A stretch of DNA of 64,000 nt from Exiguobacterium acetylicum (GCF_019890935.1 NZ_CP082333.1:2506001-2570000), one strand, 5' to 3'. Shown: positions 50,359-59,829, numbered from the stretch's first letter. The notes: generated by a model not told the origin, from the letters alone. Program-made: numbers and translations.

Positions 50359-51034
50359 AGCCGTACATTCCTTTCTCTTCGTCTCGGACGATTTTTCCTC
50401 CGTCGATCGCTAAGACACGATGACGCATCTTGTTAACGATGTCTCGGTTGTGTGTCGCCATTACGACCGTTGTCCCACGGCGATAGATTTCTTCGAATAC
50501 TTCCATGATCTCCCATGCTGTATCCGGGTCCAGGTTCCCAGTCGGCTCATCGGCGATGACGAGTGACGGACGATTGACGATGGCTCTCGCGATCGAGATC
50601 CGTTGTTGTTCGCCCCCAGATAATTCATCCGGATAGTTACGCTCTTTATGCTTGAGCTTCACGAGATCGAGGACCTCGAGAACTTTCTTCCGGATTTGCG
50701 ATTTGTCTTCTCCTACGACTTCTAGCGCGAAGGCGACATTTTCATAAACCGTCAATGACGGGAGTAGTTTGAAATCTTGGAAGATGACGCCGATTTGGCG
50801 ACGAAGTTCGGGGATTTGACGGTTCTTCAGCTTACCGACTTCGATTCCTTTAAATAAAAATGAACCGCTCGTTGGTTTCTCTTCGCGGTACATCATTTTC
50901 ATGAATGTTGATTTACCCGCACCCGACGGACCGACGATATAGACGAATTCGCCTTGATTGATCGTCAAATCGACCTCACGGAGTGCCGTGACGCCGTTCG
51001 GATAAATCTTACTGATTCGTTGCATCTTGATCAC
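50348..51034 (-). CDS. ftsE: Cell division ATP-binding protein FtsE
   Basis: ABC ATPase of FtsEX. Seen: Walker A GPSGAGKST, signature LSGGEQQRISIARA, Walker B LVIADEPTGNLDP. The start is placed at GTG 51034 (MIKMQRISKIYPNGV), giving 228 residues like B. subtilis FtsE; a GTG three codons upstream is also open but overlaps the ribosome-site region AAGGAT. Operon ftsE-ftsX-M23-ctpB-minJ. Confidence 0.94.
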   Translation of the reverse strand: MIKMQRISKIYPNGVTALREVDLTINQGEFVYIVGPSGAGKSTFMKMMYREEKPTSGSFLFKGIEVGKLKNRQIPELRRQIGVIFQDFKLLPSLTVYENVAFALEVVGEDKSQIRKKVLEVLDLVKLKHKERNYPDELSGGEQQRISIARAIVNRPSLVIADEPTGNLDPDTAWEIMEVFEEIYRRGTTVVMATHNRDIVNKMRHRVLAIDGGKIVRDEEKGMYGYEV

Positions 51035-51162
51035 GTACTTCACATCCTTACTTATTTACTGATGCTGAATGGATAGGTCCAAAAACCTACCGACCACCAT
51101 TATAACAGGGACAAAATTGAACGCACATTACAATCAAATGTCATTTCAGGCGATTATACCAC

Positions 51163-51212
51163 AAAAAAGAGGTACGAATGACGAACACATGTCGTGTGTG
51201 TCATCTCGTACC
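51163..51212 (-). terminator. Terminator of cccB
   Basis: GGTACGAATGACGAACACATG pairs with the 51192-51212 arm over a long stem. A T run follows on the minus strand. Confidence 0.88.
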
Positions 51213-51228
51213 CCATCATATCCCATAA

Positions 51229-51600
51229 TTACTTTTTATCTGCGAGCCAGTCAGCAACGGCAACGATTTCTTCATCCTCTTTGAGGATTCCAGCAGGCAT
51301 TTGCCCTTTACCGTTCTTAATGATTTTTTGAATCTCTTCTGAAGAATATTTCGAGCCGACCTTCGTCAGGTTCGGTCCGACATTCCCTTCAAGATTGTTC
51401 CCGTGACACGATGCACAGTTGTTCGCGAAGATTTTTTCCGCATCAACAGCTGTTTCCGTCTTCGACGAATCATCGTTCATCGTCGACTCTTCTTTGGTAC
51501 TTGACGAATCGCTAGAGCTTGAGTCGTCACTACCGCCACATGCTGCAAGCGCGAGTGTTGTCCCTAACCCTAACGCGAGTAACAAGTTTTTCAGCTTCAT
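51229..51600 (-). CDS. cccB: Cytochrome c-551, lipid-anchored (CccB)
   Basis: Small electron carrier anchored outside the membrane. Seen: 123 residues. Lipobox ALAAC (C21), an Asp/Ser/Glu-rich linker (24-50), haem site CASCH (62-66) and an axial Met at 101 (GQMPAG). Position between ftsE and yvjA is as in B. subtilis. Own terminator. Confidence 0.95.
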   Translation of the reverse strand: MKLKNLLLALGLGTTLALAACGGSDDSSSSDSSSTKEESTMNDDSSKTETAVDAEKIFANNCASCHGNNLEGNVGPNLTKVGSKYSSEEIQKIIKNGKGQMPAGILKEDEEIVAVADWLADKK

Positions 51601-51715
51601 CCGGATATCCCCCTCTTGTAAGTATCTACATAAACACTTCTGACCTAGTTAGAGTATAACCGTTATCCGGAAGAGTTAAGCGTGATTTCACAAAAACTTC
51701 ACGAGTTCGGAACAA

Positions 51716-52585
51716 TTACGGCACATTGCGGTAGCGTTTATCATCCGTGAAGCCGAGACCGAGTACTTCATGCGCTTCACTGACGACGAGGAACGCTGAC
51801 GGGTCGATGTGTTTGACGATTTCTTTTAATGTCGTGATCTCTCCTTGACGAACGACGACCATCAACATCGGTTTCCGTGTCCGTGTGAACGCACCTGCCG
51901 CCTCGATCTCCGTCGCCCCGCGATCGAGCGTCTCGAAAATTTCCTTCACTAACGCTTCCCGTTGATCGGAGATGATATAGGCGAGCTTGTCGTTCGTGAT
52001 CCCGAGCTGGACGACGTCGATCATCTTGATGGTGATGAATAAGGCGACGAGCGCATACAGTCCAATCTCGAGCGAGAAAATCGTAGCTGCACTGATGACG
52101 ATCGTTCCGTCGAGCAAGGCGATACAGAGATGAAGCGGCAATTTCGTGAAACGATGTAGGATTTGCGCAATCAAATCCATTCCCCCAGTCGACGCTCGTC
52201 CCCGGAAGATCAGACCGAGTCCGATCCCGACACCGGCACCGCCGAAGATCGCGGCAAGCATCGGATTCATCGTCGCAGCCGGAACATCGAACCGTTCGTA
52301 GACGAGGATGACGACCGGTAAAAAGATTGAACCGACAAGTGATTTGACACCAAAGCCCATCCCGAGGATCATCCACCCGATTGCGAGCAAGACGACGTTC
52401 GCGACGAGCTGGAATAAGCCTGGTGAGATCCCGAACAAATCATTCAAGACGATTGATAAGCCACTGACGCCTCCTGAGGCGAGTTGATTCGGTGCTAAAA
52501 ATAAACTAAAGGCACTTGCGACGAACAAGGACCCGATTAACAAATACGCATAATCGCGCACGACTTCCTGACGTGTCGATGTCAT
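51716..52585 (-). CDS. YitT/DUF2179 family membrane protein (YvjA-like)
   Basis: Seen: 289 residues. Five to six transmembrane segments (to about 185) with NQLASGGVSGLSIVLN and RGRASTGGMDLIAQIL, then a cytosolic DUF2179 domain (TRTRKPMLMVVVRQGEITTLKEIVKHIDPSAFLVVSEAHEVLGLGF). Function unknown. Matches the position of B. subtilis yvjA. Confidence 0.9.
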   Translation of the reverse strand: MTSTRQEVVRDYAYLLIGSLFVASAFSLFLAPNQLASGGVSGLSIVLNDLFGISPGLFQLVANVVLLAIGWMILGMGFGVKSLVGSIFLPVVILVYERFDVPAATMNPMLAAIFGGAGVGIGLGLIFRGRASTGGMDLIAQILHRFTKLPLHLCIALLDGTIVISAATIFSLEIGLYALVALFITIKMIDVVQLGITNDKLAYIISDQREALVKEIFETLDRGATEIEAAGAFTRTRKPMLMVVVRQGEITTLKEIVKHIDPSAFLVVSEAHEVLGLGFTDDKRYRNVP

Positions 52586-52682
52586 GACATTCCATTTCCC
52601 CTTATCGATTGATTCTCGTGTTTCATTTTAGCGGAAAAGTCAGACAACGACTAGAGAGGCGGAACAACTCACAGTGTTCCCT

Positions 52683-53186
52683 TTATACCGCACTAAAGGG
52701 CGGACTGTAGCGGACGATGCCACTAACACCACGCAACCCATTCCGTTCAAGTGCAAGGACGAGAAAGACCTCTGGCGGAACGGGGAACGGTGGCTCAATG
52801 CCGTAGTCGATCGCCCGTTCGAAACCGAACTGTGGATAGTAGCTGTCGTGACCAAGCACGACAATGTGTGATTCGCCAGCATCCCGCGCATCCTCAATCA
52901 CTTGACGGATCAACTCAGAGCCAATCCCCTTTCGTTGCCACGCGGGCAGGACGCCGACTGGTGCTAAGGCAAGTGACGGAATGTCATCGATATGGATCCG
53001 GCTCAAGAGAATATGACCGACGATTTCCCCTTTGTCAGTCACAGCGACGCGACCGAAGACTGGTTGCGCCGCATCGTCCTCGCGTAACGCATCAACGAGG
53101 TTCGCTTCGTTCGGTTGCTCGAACGCTGCTTCATGGACAAGCCGGATTCCCGCTGCATCCTTAAAGCCTTCTTTACGAATGATCAT
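52683..53186 (-). CDS. GNAT family N-acetyltransferase (YhbS-like)
   Basis: Seen: 167 residues with GRVAVTDKGEIVGHILLSRI, the acetyl-CoA loop VLPAWQRKGIGSELI, and VVLGHDSYYPQFGFERA typical of the YhbS group. Substrate unknown. The ATG overlaps the upstream methyltransferase stop by one base (TGATG), so the two are translated together. Confidence 0.85.
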   Translation of the reverse strand: MIIRKEGFKDAAGIRLVHEAAFEQPNEANLVDALREDDAAQPVFGRVAVTDKGEIVGHILLSRIHIDDIPSLALAPVGVLPAWQRKGIGSELIRQVIEDARDAGESHIVVLGHDSYYPQFGFERAIDYGIEPPFPVPPEVFLVLALERNGLRGVSGIVRYSPPFSAV

Positions 53187-53953
53187 CAGCTATTGCTCCC
53201 TTCGAGTGGTTTCGTTGCGAGTAGCGTGAACTCGGACGGAATGTTCTCACCGTTCCAGCCACGATGCTCGTCGAATCGTTCTAATGTGAAACGCGTTGCG
53301 ATGACGCCGTTTAAAATCTCACTCAGCGTAAAGTAACGGACGGAGACGTCCGGAAAATCGACTTGCTCCTCGTCCGTAAAGTGTGTCTTATATGCCAGGT
53401 CACCCGCTTGTAACGCTTGATCGAAATAACGCGGTCGATACGTCAAATCCGCATCGATCCAGCGACCGACTGGATGAAAGTCGCTAAGGATTAACTGTCC
53501 ACCGGGTCGCAAGATTGTAAAGAGAATTTGCAGAAAACGCTCGAGATCCGCAAAGTAATGCAAAATCCCGCCTTCTAAGTAGAGGAGATCAAACGTATTG
53601 CGATATCGTTCAAGATCAATCGCATATAGATCGCTGACGACATAGTGGATTGATGTCTCAGCATGCTGCGCCAGTTCAAGCGCATACTTGGCATTCTCCT
53701 CTGAGATATCAAACACGGTGACGTCTGCCCCGAGTAACGCTAACGGCACCGCCTTGCGTCCGTTCGAACCATAGATGTTCGCAATCGTCTTCCCGGCGAC
53801 GTCTTCGAAATGACGACGATGCTTCTTCAAACATGCGGCTGGATCTTGTTTGATGATCGCCGCATATTCTGCCGGTGTTCCATCGCGTTTCTCCCAAAAT
53901 TCATACGCCCGGTACTCCCACGCTTGTTTGTTGATTCGACTTTGCTCCTGCAT
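53186..53953 (-). CDS. SAM-dependent methyltransferase
   Basis: Class I methyltransferase of unknown substrate. Seen: 255 residues. ANIYGSNGRKAVPLALLGADVTVFDISEENAKYA covers motif I and the acidic residue binding the SAM ribose; LLYLEGGILHYFADLERFLQ and LRPGGQLILSDFHPVG follow. AAAGGGGG precedes ATG at 53953. Paired with the GNAT gene, between prfB and yvjA, where B. subtilis has no such pair. Confidence 0.85.
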   Translation of the reverse strand: MQEQSRINKQAWEYRAYEFWEKRDGTPAEYAAIIKQDPAACLKKHRRHFEDVAGKTIANIYGSNGRKAVPLALLGADVTVFDISEENAKYALELAQHAETSIHYVVSDLYAIDLERYRNTFDLLYLEGGILHYFADLERFLQILFTILRPGGQLILSDFHPVGRWIDADLTYRPRYFDQALQAGDLAYKTHFTDEEQVDFPDVSVRYFTLSEILNGVIATRFTLERFDEHRGWNGENIPSEFTLLATKPLEGSNS

Positions 53954-53974
53954 CACTGTTCCCCCTTTGACGGT

Positions 53975-54006
53975 CAAAAAACCAGTCGAACATCGTCCGA
54001 CTGGTT
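53975..54006 (-). terminator. Terminator of prfB
   Basis: AACCAGTCG (53979-53987) pairs with CGACTGGTT (53998-54006), followed by TTTTTT on the minus strand. Confidence 0.9.
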
Positions 54007-54013
54007 GGTTGTC

Positions 54014-55114
54014 TTACATATTCATCAGACGGAGGTACGCATCGATGAAGCCCATGATGTCACCATCCATTGCTCCTTGCGTGTTCCCGACTTCGTAGTT
54101 CGTCCGGTGATCCTTGACCATGCTGTATGGGTGGAAGACGTACGAACGGATTTGGCTACCCCATGCGATATCCGATTTTTCACCACGGATTTCGTCGAGT
54201 TTCTTTTGTTGCTCTTCGATTTCGCGTTGGTAGAGTTTCGCTTTCAACATCTTCATTGCCGCTTCACGGTTTTTGATCTGCGACCGTTCTTGTTGACATG
54301 AGACGACGACACCTGTCGGAACGTGGGTGATCCGGACAGCCGAGTCCGTCGTATTGATGTGCTGCCCACCGGCACCAGAGGCACGGTACGTATCGATCCG
54401 TAAATCTTCCGTACGGACTTCGATGTCGATGTCATCGTTGAATTCCGGCATGACGTCACACGAGACGAACGATGTATGACGGCGACCTGACGAGTCAAAC
54501 GGTGAGATCCGGACTAAACGATGGATCCCTTTTTCGGCTTTTAAGTATCCATAGGCATTGTGCCCTTGAATACGGAGCGTGACCGATTTGACACCTGCTT
54601 CATCACCCGGTTGGTAGTCCATCGTTTCGACTTTCCAGCCTTGCTTGTCGCAGAAACGTTGGTACATCCGCAACAGCATCGATGCCCAGTCTTGCGACTC
54701 GGTACCACCCGCACCTGGGTGTAGCTCGAGGATCGCGTTGTTCGCGTCATATTCGCCGTTCAAGAGGATTTGTAGTTCGAAGTCTTCGAACTTCTTCTTG
54801 AGGTCTCCAAGTTCTAACTCGAGCTCTTCTTGAAGATCCGCATCCGGCTCTTCCTTGATCAATTCGTACGTCAAAGCGACGTTCTCGTGACCTGCTTCGA
54901 GTTCTTTGTATTTGTCGACCATCGCTTTTAAGCCGTTCGACTCATCGATGACTTTTTGTGCCGATTCCTGGTTGTTCCAGAAGTCTGGGTACGTCATCTC
55001 GTTTTCAAGTTCTTCGATCCGGGCAATCTTCGACTCGAGGTCGAGTGATGCCTTATATTCGTCGAGTTTCTTTTCCATCCACTCGGCGGTGTTGCGAATT
55101 TCTGCTAATTCCAT
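54014..55114 (-). CDS. prfB: Peptide chain release factor 2 (no programmed frameshift)
   Basis: Terminates at UGA and UAA. Seen: 366 residues with the RF2 tripeptide SPF (204-206) and catalytic GGQ (249-251). At the position where most bacteria, B. subtilis included, carry an in-frame CTTTGA needing a +1 shift, this gene reads CTC GAC (L24-D25) without interruption. ATG at 55114 follows AAGGTGG. Downstream of secA, as usual. Confidence 0.96.
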   Translation of the reverse strand: MELAEIRNTAEWMEKKLDEYKASLDLESKIARIEELENEMTYPDFWNNQESAQKVIDESNGLKAMVDKYKELEAGHENVALTYELIKEEPDADLQEELELELGDLKKKFEDFELQILLNGEYDANNAILELHPGAGGTESQDWASMLLRMYQRFCDKQGWKVETMDYQPGDEAGVKSVTLRIQGHNAYGYLKAEKGIHRLVRISPFDSSGRRHTSFVSCDVMPEFNDDIDIEVRTEDLRIDTYRASGAGGQHINTTDSAVRITHVPTGVVVSCQQERSQIKNREAAMKMLKAKLYQREIEEQQKKLDEIRGEKSDIAWGSQIRSYVFHPYSMVKDHRTNYEVGNTQGAMDGDIMGFIDAYLRLMNM

Positions 55115-55137
55115 GTGTTCCACCTTCTCTTTCCGTG

Positions 55138-55163
55138 AAAAGAGGCAGGAATCTCCTGCCTCT
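55138..55163 (-). terminator. Weak terminator between secA and prfB
   Basis: AGAGGCAGGA and TCCTGCCTCT form a perfect 10-base stem, but only TTTTC follows, so read-through into prfB is likely. Confidence 0.65.
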
Positions 55164-55182
55164 CTTTCAGTCGATTCATCAC

Positions 55183-57702
55183 TTATGCCTGACGGCCGTG
55201 ACAGTTCTTATATTTCTTACCGGATCCACACCAGCACGGATCGTTGCGTCCGATTTGATCGTTTGGATTTTTCCGGACCGGCTTTTTCTTGACCGCTTTA
55301 TCTTCCTTACCCGAAACCGCGACTTCGTCTTGAACGACTTTTTCGCGTTTGAGGTTTGGATCGAGATCTGCCCGAAGGACGAATTGCGTCACTTCTTCAG
55401 CGATCGCAGCGTTCATCGCATCAAACATCATCGAACCTTCCGATTGGTATTCACGGAGCGGGTCGTTTTGACCGTATGCCCGGAGGTGAATCCCTTCACG
55501 GAGTTGATCCATTTGATCGATGTGGTTCATCCAGTGTTGGTCAACGGCACGAAGAACGATGACTTTTTCGAACTCATCAAATGCTTCGGCTGGTACTTCT
55601 GACCGTTTGTGCTCGTAGTGTGCGAATGTCCGCTCTTTGAGCAACTCGATGATTTCTTCGCGTTCTTTTCCGAAGAGGTCGCTTTCCGTGACCTTCTCTT
55701 CGATTGCAAGCGTCTGGTTCGCCCATTCCGCAAGCGCACCGATGCTCCACTCTTCCGGAACGAACTCGACCGGCGTGTACTGATGGACGCCTGCTTCGAT
55801 CGTCTGCTCGATCATCGGACGGACGATGTCTGACACGGAACCCGCATCGAGAATCGCTGCCCGGTCCGCGTACATGACTTTCCGTTGGTCCGCCATGACG
55901 TTATCGTAGCCGAGGACTTGTTTCCGCGCATCAAAGTTGTTGCCTTCGACGCGTTTTTGAGCTGATTCAACGGCACGAGACACCATCCGGCTCTCGATTG
56001 GTTGTGAATCATCCATTCCGAGACGATCCATCATCGATTGCAGCGAATCAGAACCGAAACGACGCATCAATTCATCTTCAAGTGACAGATAGAATTGTGA
56101 TGCCCCTGGGTCCCCTTGACGACCGGCACGACCACGGAGCTGGTTATCAATACGGCGTGATTCATGACGCTCTGTTCCGAGGATGTAGAGACCGCCTTTT
56201 TCCAATACACCTTGACCGAGCTTGATGTCGGTACCACGACCCGCCATGTTCGTTGCGATCGTGACCGAGTTCGCTTGACCGGCGTTCTCGATGATTTCCG
56301 CTTCACGCGCGTGGTTCTTCGCGTTCAAGACTTCGTGACGGATGCCACGTTTCTTGAGGATATTGCTGAGTAACTCCGACGTCTCAACGGCAACCGTACC
56401 GACGAGGACAGGCTGTCCTTCGCGGTGGGCACGTTCGATTTCGTCTGCGACGGCAGCGAACTTCCCGTTCATCGTCTTGAAGATTAAGTCCGGCATATCG
56501 TTTCGGACGACTGGTTTGTTCGTCGGAACCGGTACGACGTGCATGTTGTAGATATTACGGAACTCTTCTTCCTCCGTCTTCGCTGTACCCGTCATCCCGG
56601 CAAGCTTTGTGTACATCCGGAAGAAGTTTTGGTACGTGATCGTCGCAAGCGTCATTGATTCGCGTTGAATCTCGACGCCTTCCTTCGCTTCGATCGCTTG
56701 GTGCAGACCTTCTGAGTAACGACGCCCTTCCATGACACGACCTGTGAACTGGTCGATGATCATGACTTCGTCTTCACGAACCATATAGTCGACGTCACGA
56801 TGCATGACGGCATTCGCCCGCAGTGCGAGGCTCAAGTGATGGTTGAGTGAGACGTGCTCAAGACCAAACAGGTTATCGATGCCGAAATATTTCTCAGCGC
56901 GGTCGATCCCTTGCTCCGTCAACAGGACACTCTTCGTTTTGATGTCGACCGTGTAGTCTTCATCTGCTTTCATGATCTTCGCGAATGCATCTGCTTGCGA
57001 ATAGAGCGCTGTCGATTTCTCAGCAGACCCTGAAATGATGAGTGGTGTCCGCGCTTCATCGACGAGGATTGAGTCGACTTCATCGACGACAGCGTAATGG
57101 AGCGGTCGTTGAACACGGTCTTCTTTATAAAGGACCATGTTGTCACGCAAGTAGTCGAAACCGAACTCGTTGTTCGTTCCGTACGTGATGTCACAGCTGT
57201 AGGCTGCTTGTTTTTCCTGACGTGACATGCTTGAGAGATTCAAGCCGACTGATAAACCAAGAGCCGCATAAAGAGGCTCCATGATGTCACGGTCACGTTT
57301 TGCGAGATATTCGTTGACGGTAACGACGTGAACGCCGTTGCCAGCGAGGGCATTCAAATACACAGGGAGTGTTGCAACGAGCGTTTTACCTTCCCCGGTT
57401 TTCATTTCAGCGATGTCCCCGTTGTGCAGGACATATCCACCGATCAACTGAACGCGGTAGTGGCGCATGCCGAGAACGCGTGTCGAAACTTCGCGACAGA
57501 CCGCGAAAGCTTCCGGTAAAATATCATCTAAGTCTTCTCCGTTAGCGAGACGCTCACGGAATTCAACGACTTTTCCTTCGAGTTCTTGATCCGATAACGC
57601 ACCGATTTGTGCCTCGAATGCTTCCACAGCGTCTGCTGCTTTTTCGGCTTTCTTCAGGACACGTTTCGTTGGTGCAAATAATTCTTTTAGAAAATTAGCC
57701 AT
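55183..57702 (-). CDS. secA: Protein translocase ATPase SecA
   Basis: Motor that pushes preproteins through SecYEG. Seen: 839 residues. Walker [12 protein letters not shown] near 100, [19 protein letters not shown], the second nucleotide fold ([14 protein letters not shown]), and the C-terminal SEC-C zinc tail [17 protein letters not shown] that binds SecB-like partners or phospholipid. Between hpf and prfB as in B. subtilis. Confidence 0.98.
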   Translation of the reverse strand: MANFLKELFAPTKRVLKKAEKAADAVEAFEAQIGALSDQELEGKVVEFRERLANGEDLDDILPEAFAVCREVSTRVLGMRHYRVQLIGGYVLHNGDIAEMKTGEGKTLVATLPVYLNALAGNGVHVVTVNEYLAKRDRDIMEPLYAALGLSVGLNLSSMSRQEKQAAYSCDITYGTNNEFGFDYLRDNMVLYKEDRVQRPLHYAVVDEVDSILVDEARTPLIISGSAEKSTALYSQADAFAKIMKADEDYTVDIKTKSVLLTEQGIDRAEKYFGIDNLFGLEHVSLNHHLSLALRANAVMHRDVDYMVREDEVMIIDQFTGRVMEGRRYSEGLHQAIEAKEGVEIQRESMTLATITYQNFFRMYTKLAGMTGTAKTEEEEFRNIYNMHVVPVPTNKPVVRNDMPDLIFKTMNGKFAAVADEIERAHREGQPVLVGTVAVETSELLSNILKKRGIRHEVLNAKNHAREAEIIENAGQANSVTIATNMAGRGTDIKLGQGVLEKGGLYILGTERHESRRIDNQLRGRAGRQGDPGASQFYLSLEDELMRRFGSDSLQSMMDRLGMDDSQPIESRMVSRAVESAQKRVEGNNFDARKQVLGYDNVMADQRKVMYADRAAILDAGSVSDIVRPMIEQTIEAGVHQYTPVEFVPEEWSIGALAEWANQTLAIEEKVTESDLFGKEREEIIELLKERTFAHYEHKRSEVPAEAFDEFEKVIVLRAVDQHWMNHIDQMDQLREGIHLRAYGQNDPLREYQSEGSMMFDAMNAAIAEEVTQFVLRADLDPNLKREKVVQDEVAVSGKEDKAVKKKPVRKNPNDQIGRNDPCWCGSGKKYKNCHGRQA

Positions 57703-57875
57703 GCCTTACAGTCCCCTTACTTCGAACGATTCTTTGAACGAACAGAATTCCGAGATTTTTCCTTTATTCAGTGTACCGAATACGACGTCAAATTTCAACA
57801 AGCGGACCGAGTAGCGGTCTCGGTCTTTCGTCATAGAGCAAACGTACCTTGTTTAAAAATAGTTTTCCATCATAT

Positions 57876-57908
57876 CAAAAAGGGACTCGCCCGTAAGAGC
57901 GAGTCCCT
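57876..57908 (-). terminator. Terminator of hpf
   Basis: AGGGACTCGC (57881-57890) pairs with GCGAGTCCCT (57899-57908), then TTTTT on the minus strand. Confidence 0.9.
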
Positions 57909-57918
57909 GTTGCATTCA

Positions 57919-58482
57919 TTATTCTGGTTCAATCAAACCGTAACGACCATCCTTACGACGGTAGACGACGTTCGTGTTGCCCGTTTCTGCGTCTGAGAAG
58001 ACGAAGAATGCGTGTCCGAGCATGTCCATCTGAAGAATCGCTTCTTCCGTGTCCATTGGTTTGAGTGTGAAACGCTTCGTCCGAACGAGTTCGAGTTCTG
58101 CCTCGTCCTCTTCATAGACTGGCGCTTCCGCTTCCGGTCCTTCGAGCGTTTTGAAGTACTCTCCGATGCCGCCTTCTTTAGCGCGTCCTCTCCGGTTCAA
58201 CTTCGTTTTGTGTTTCCGGATTTGACGTTCGAGCTTATCGACGACGAGGTCGATTGCTGCATACATATCGCCATTGATATCCTCTGCACGGAGCAAGAGG
58301 TTTGGCATTGGAATCGTCACTTCGACTTTTTGCTTCTCATTGTTGACTTTGAGATTGACATAAGCCGTTTGCGCTTCCGTAGGAGTTGTAAAATAACGAG
58401 TTAACTTTTCAAGCTTTTTCTCGACGTAATCCTTGAGAGCATCTGTGACGTCCAAGTTTTCACCGCGAATGTTGTAGATCAT
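57919..58482 (-). CDS. hpf: Long-form ribosome hibernation promoting factor
   Basis: Dimerises 70S ribosomes into inactive 100S particles in stress or stationary phase. Seen: 187 residues. N-terminal S30AE domain (MIYNIRGENLDVTDALKDYVEKKLEKL) and a C-terminal dimerisation domain (VRTKRFTLKPMDTEEAILQMDMLGHAFFVFSDAETGNTNVVYRRKDGRYGLIEP). GGAGGAG precedes the ATG. It has its own terminator. Confidence 0.96.
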   Translation of the reverse strand: MIYNIRGENLDVTDALKDYVEKKLEKLTRYFTTPTEAQTAYVNLKVNNEKQKVEVTIPMPNLLLRAEDINGDMYAAIDLVVDKLERQIRKHKTKLNRRGRAKEGGIGEYFKTLEGPEAEAPVYEEDEAELELVRTKRFTLKPMDTEEAILQMDMLGHAFFVFSDAETGNTNVVYRRKDGRYGLIEPE

Positions 58483-58518
58483 GTAAACTCCTCCTTAAGT
58501 AACCGGTTGAACCTATGA

Positions 58519-58581
58519 ATTCGAGATACTTCAGTCGTTTCCTTCTGAATATTCGAAATTCTTTGGTTCGTTTTTATTATA
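58519..58581 (-). promoter_or_regulatory. Candidate promoters of hpf
   Basis: An extended -10 (TGCTATAAT, with TATAAT at 58576-58581) has no good -35. Nearer the gene GAAGGAAAC (58537-58545) and CTCGAAT (58519-58525) are 11 bases apart, close to a sigma-H promoter. Both are tentative. Confidence 0.3.
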
Positions 58582-58709
58582 GCACGATAAGTGAAGGAAG
58601 ACCATGAAAACGATGACATTGTCATGAACATTCCTACCTGTTCTTAGCGTACGATAATATTGAAGCATGTTGATGTTAACGTATATACCCGTTTTGATCG
58701 AACTCAAAA

Positions 58710-58746
58710 CAAAAAACCGCTTTTAGGCGAATAGCCTAAAAACGGT
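58710..58746 (-). terminator. Terminator of the cold-shock gene
   Basis: ACCGCTTTTAGGC (58716-58728) pairs with GCCTAAAAACGGT (58734-58746), one mismatch, then TTTTTT on the minus strand. Confidence 0.9.
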
Positions 58747-58762
58747 GGCGGCTGCTATTGGA

Positions 58763-58963
58763 TTAGATCTTTGAAACGTTCGCAGCTTGTGGACCACGAT
58801 CGCCTTCAACGATTTCAAATTCCACTTCTTCGCCTTCTTCAAGCGATTTGTAACCATCGACTTGAATCGCTGAGAAGTGTACGAATACGTCTTTCGCGTC
58901 AGACGTCTCGATGAAACCATAACCCTTTTCAGCATTAAACCATTTTACTTTACCTTGTTCCAT
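58763..58963 (-). CDS. Cold-shock protein (CspA/CspB family)
   Basis: Single-stranded nucleic-acid chaperone. Seen: 66 residues with RNP1 KGYGFIE and RNP2 VFVHFSAI, followed by the family ending [18 protein letters not shown] precedes the ATG. Leader is about 50 bases with a small hairpin (58997-59010), shorter than cold-inducible csp leaders, so it may be a constitutive paralogue. Confidence 0.95.
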   Translation of the reverse strand: MEQGKVKWFNAEKGYGFIETSDAKDVFVHFSAIQVDGYKSLEEGEEVEFEIVEGDRGPQAANVSKI

Positions 58964-59018
58964 TCGAATTCACGTTCCCTTCGCAAACCAGAGTTCGAGA
59001 GCAAGCTCTCTACGGCTT

Positions 59019-59047
59019 AGTCTATCAAAAGAAGGAATTATTGACAA
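59019..59047 (-). promoter_or_regulatory. Promoter of the cold-shock gene
   Basis: TTGTCA (59042-59047), 17 bases, TAGACT (59019-59024). Confidence 0.55.
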
Positions 59048-59129
59048 TTAAAAATTCTGATTAATTTGAATTCATTCCGAAAAATGAATAATATTCCCTA
59101 CTTATTGGTCTATATTTTAAAAAATTACG

Positions 59130-59158
59130 TTGTCATTACAGTTGTATTATTGTATTAT
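59130..59158 (+). promoter_or_regulatory. Promoter of comK
   Basis: TTGTCA (59130-59135), 17 bases, TATTAT (59153-59158). AT-rich upstream region. An inverted repeat ATTCATT/AATGAAT (59070-59089) lies upstream. No clean AAAA-N5-TTTT pair of ComK boxes was found. Confidence 0.6.
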
Positions 59159-59214
59159 ATCGTTAGTAATTACCTATTTTATCCATTGTCCTATCTTAAG
59201 GAGGATGTAGTCGA

Positions 59215-59721
59215 ATGCGACCATTCCATAATGACGAAAAGTATCGAATCACGAAACGGACGGTGGCGATTCTCCCGTGCTACGACATGATGAAGCAATC
59301 CATCATCGTACTCGAGGATGGCTCGACCATCATGACACCGCTTCGGCCGTATCAACTACTGCAGCTTTCCTGCAGGCAATACAACAGTTCCATTGAGGAA
59401 CGCATCGTGACAGCAAAACGTGTCGCATCTGTAAAAGGAAAAGTCCCAGTCGTCATTGAACCGACACTTGGCCTCGTGTTTTTCCCAACGAAATCACCGA
59501 AACGTGATGATTGCGAGTGGTACGCTTGGAGCCACATGTCCGAAGTCATCGAGGAAGACGGACAGACGAAGCTCAAGACTCGTAATGGCATGATCCTTCC
59601 CGTAAACGCCTCTCCTTACATCGTCCGCAACCAAATGAAAGCAACTGGCGAGCTGATGGCTCGTTATCAACAATTGAACGCGATGACATTAGAGGAACGC
59701 TTTAATGCAATCAAATCTTAA
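59215..59721 (+). CDS. comK: ComK family competence transcription factor
   Basis: In B. subtilis ComK switches on DNA-uptake and late competence genes. Seen: 168 residues (192 in B. subtilis; the difference is at the C-terminus). Shared pattern: TVAILP near the start, LQLSCRQY, KVPVVIEPTLGLVFFPTKSP, CEWYAWSHM and a late NGMILPVNASPYIVRNQ. AAGGAGG precedes the ATG. Single gene with its own promoter and terminator. Whether this organism is competent is not shown. Confidence 0.82.
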   Translation: MRPFHNDEKYRITKRTVAILPCYDMMKQSIIVLEDGSTIMTPLRPYQLLQLSCRQYNSSIEERIVTAKRVASVKGKVPVVIEPTLGLVFFPTKSPKRDDCEWYAWSHMSEVIEEDGQTKLKTRNGMILPVNASPYIVRNQMKATGELMARYQQLNAMTLEERFNAIKS

Positions 59722-59741
59722 GCAGTGAACGTAAAAAAATC

Positions 59742-59775
59742 AGGGTTGGGCGATGAATTCGCTCAATCCTTTTTG
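59742..59775 (+). terminator. Terminator of comK
   Basis: AGGGTTGGGCG (59742-59752) pairs with CGCTCAATCCT (59760-59770) through G-U tolerant pairs. TTTTT follows. Confidence 0.82.
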
Positions 59776-59789
59776 GTTTCTGCCGATAT
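59763..59789 (+). promoter_or_regulatory. Sigma-D (flagellar) promoter
   Basis: TCAA (59763-59766), 15 bases, GCCGATAT (59782-59789). The -10 equals the B. subtilis SigD consensus exactly, and the -35 differs in one base from TAAA. The -35 is inside the comK terminator stem. Confidence 0.8.
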
Positions 59790-59829
59790 ATAATGAGATG
59801 ATAGTTTTAAAAAACAAGGAGGCTTCTCG

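Noticed and set aside
51035-51228. Small gene upstream of ftsE
   Set aside because: Only the cccB terminator and ftsE leader are visible; the open frames have no ribosome site.
59066-59290. 74-codon frame upstream of comK
   Set aside because: Covers the comK promoter and leader, overlaps comK out of frame and has no ribosome site.
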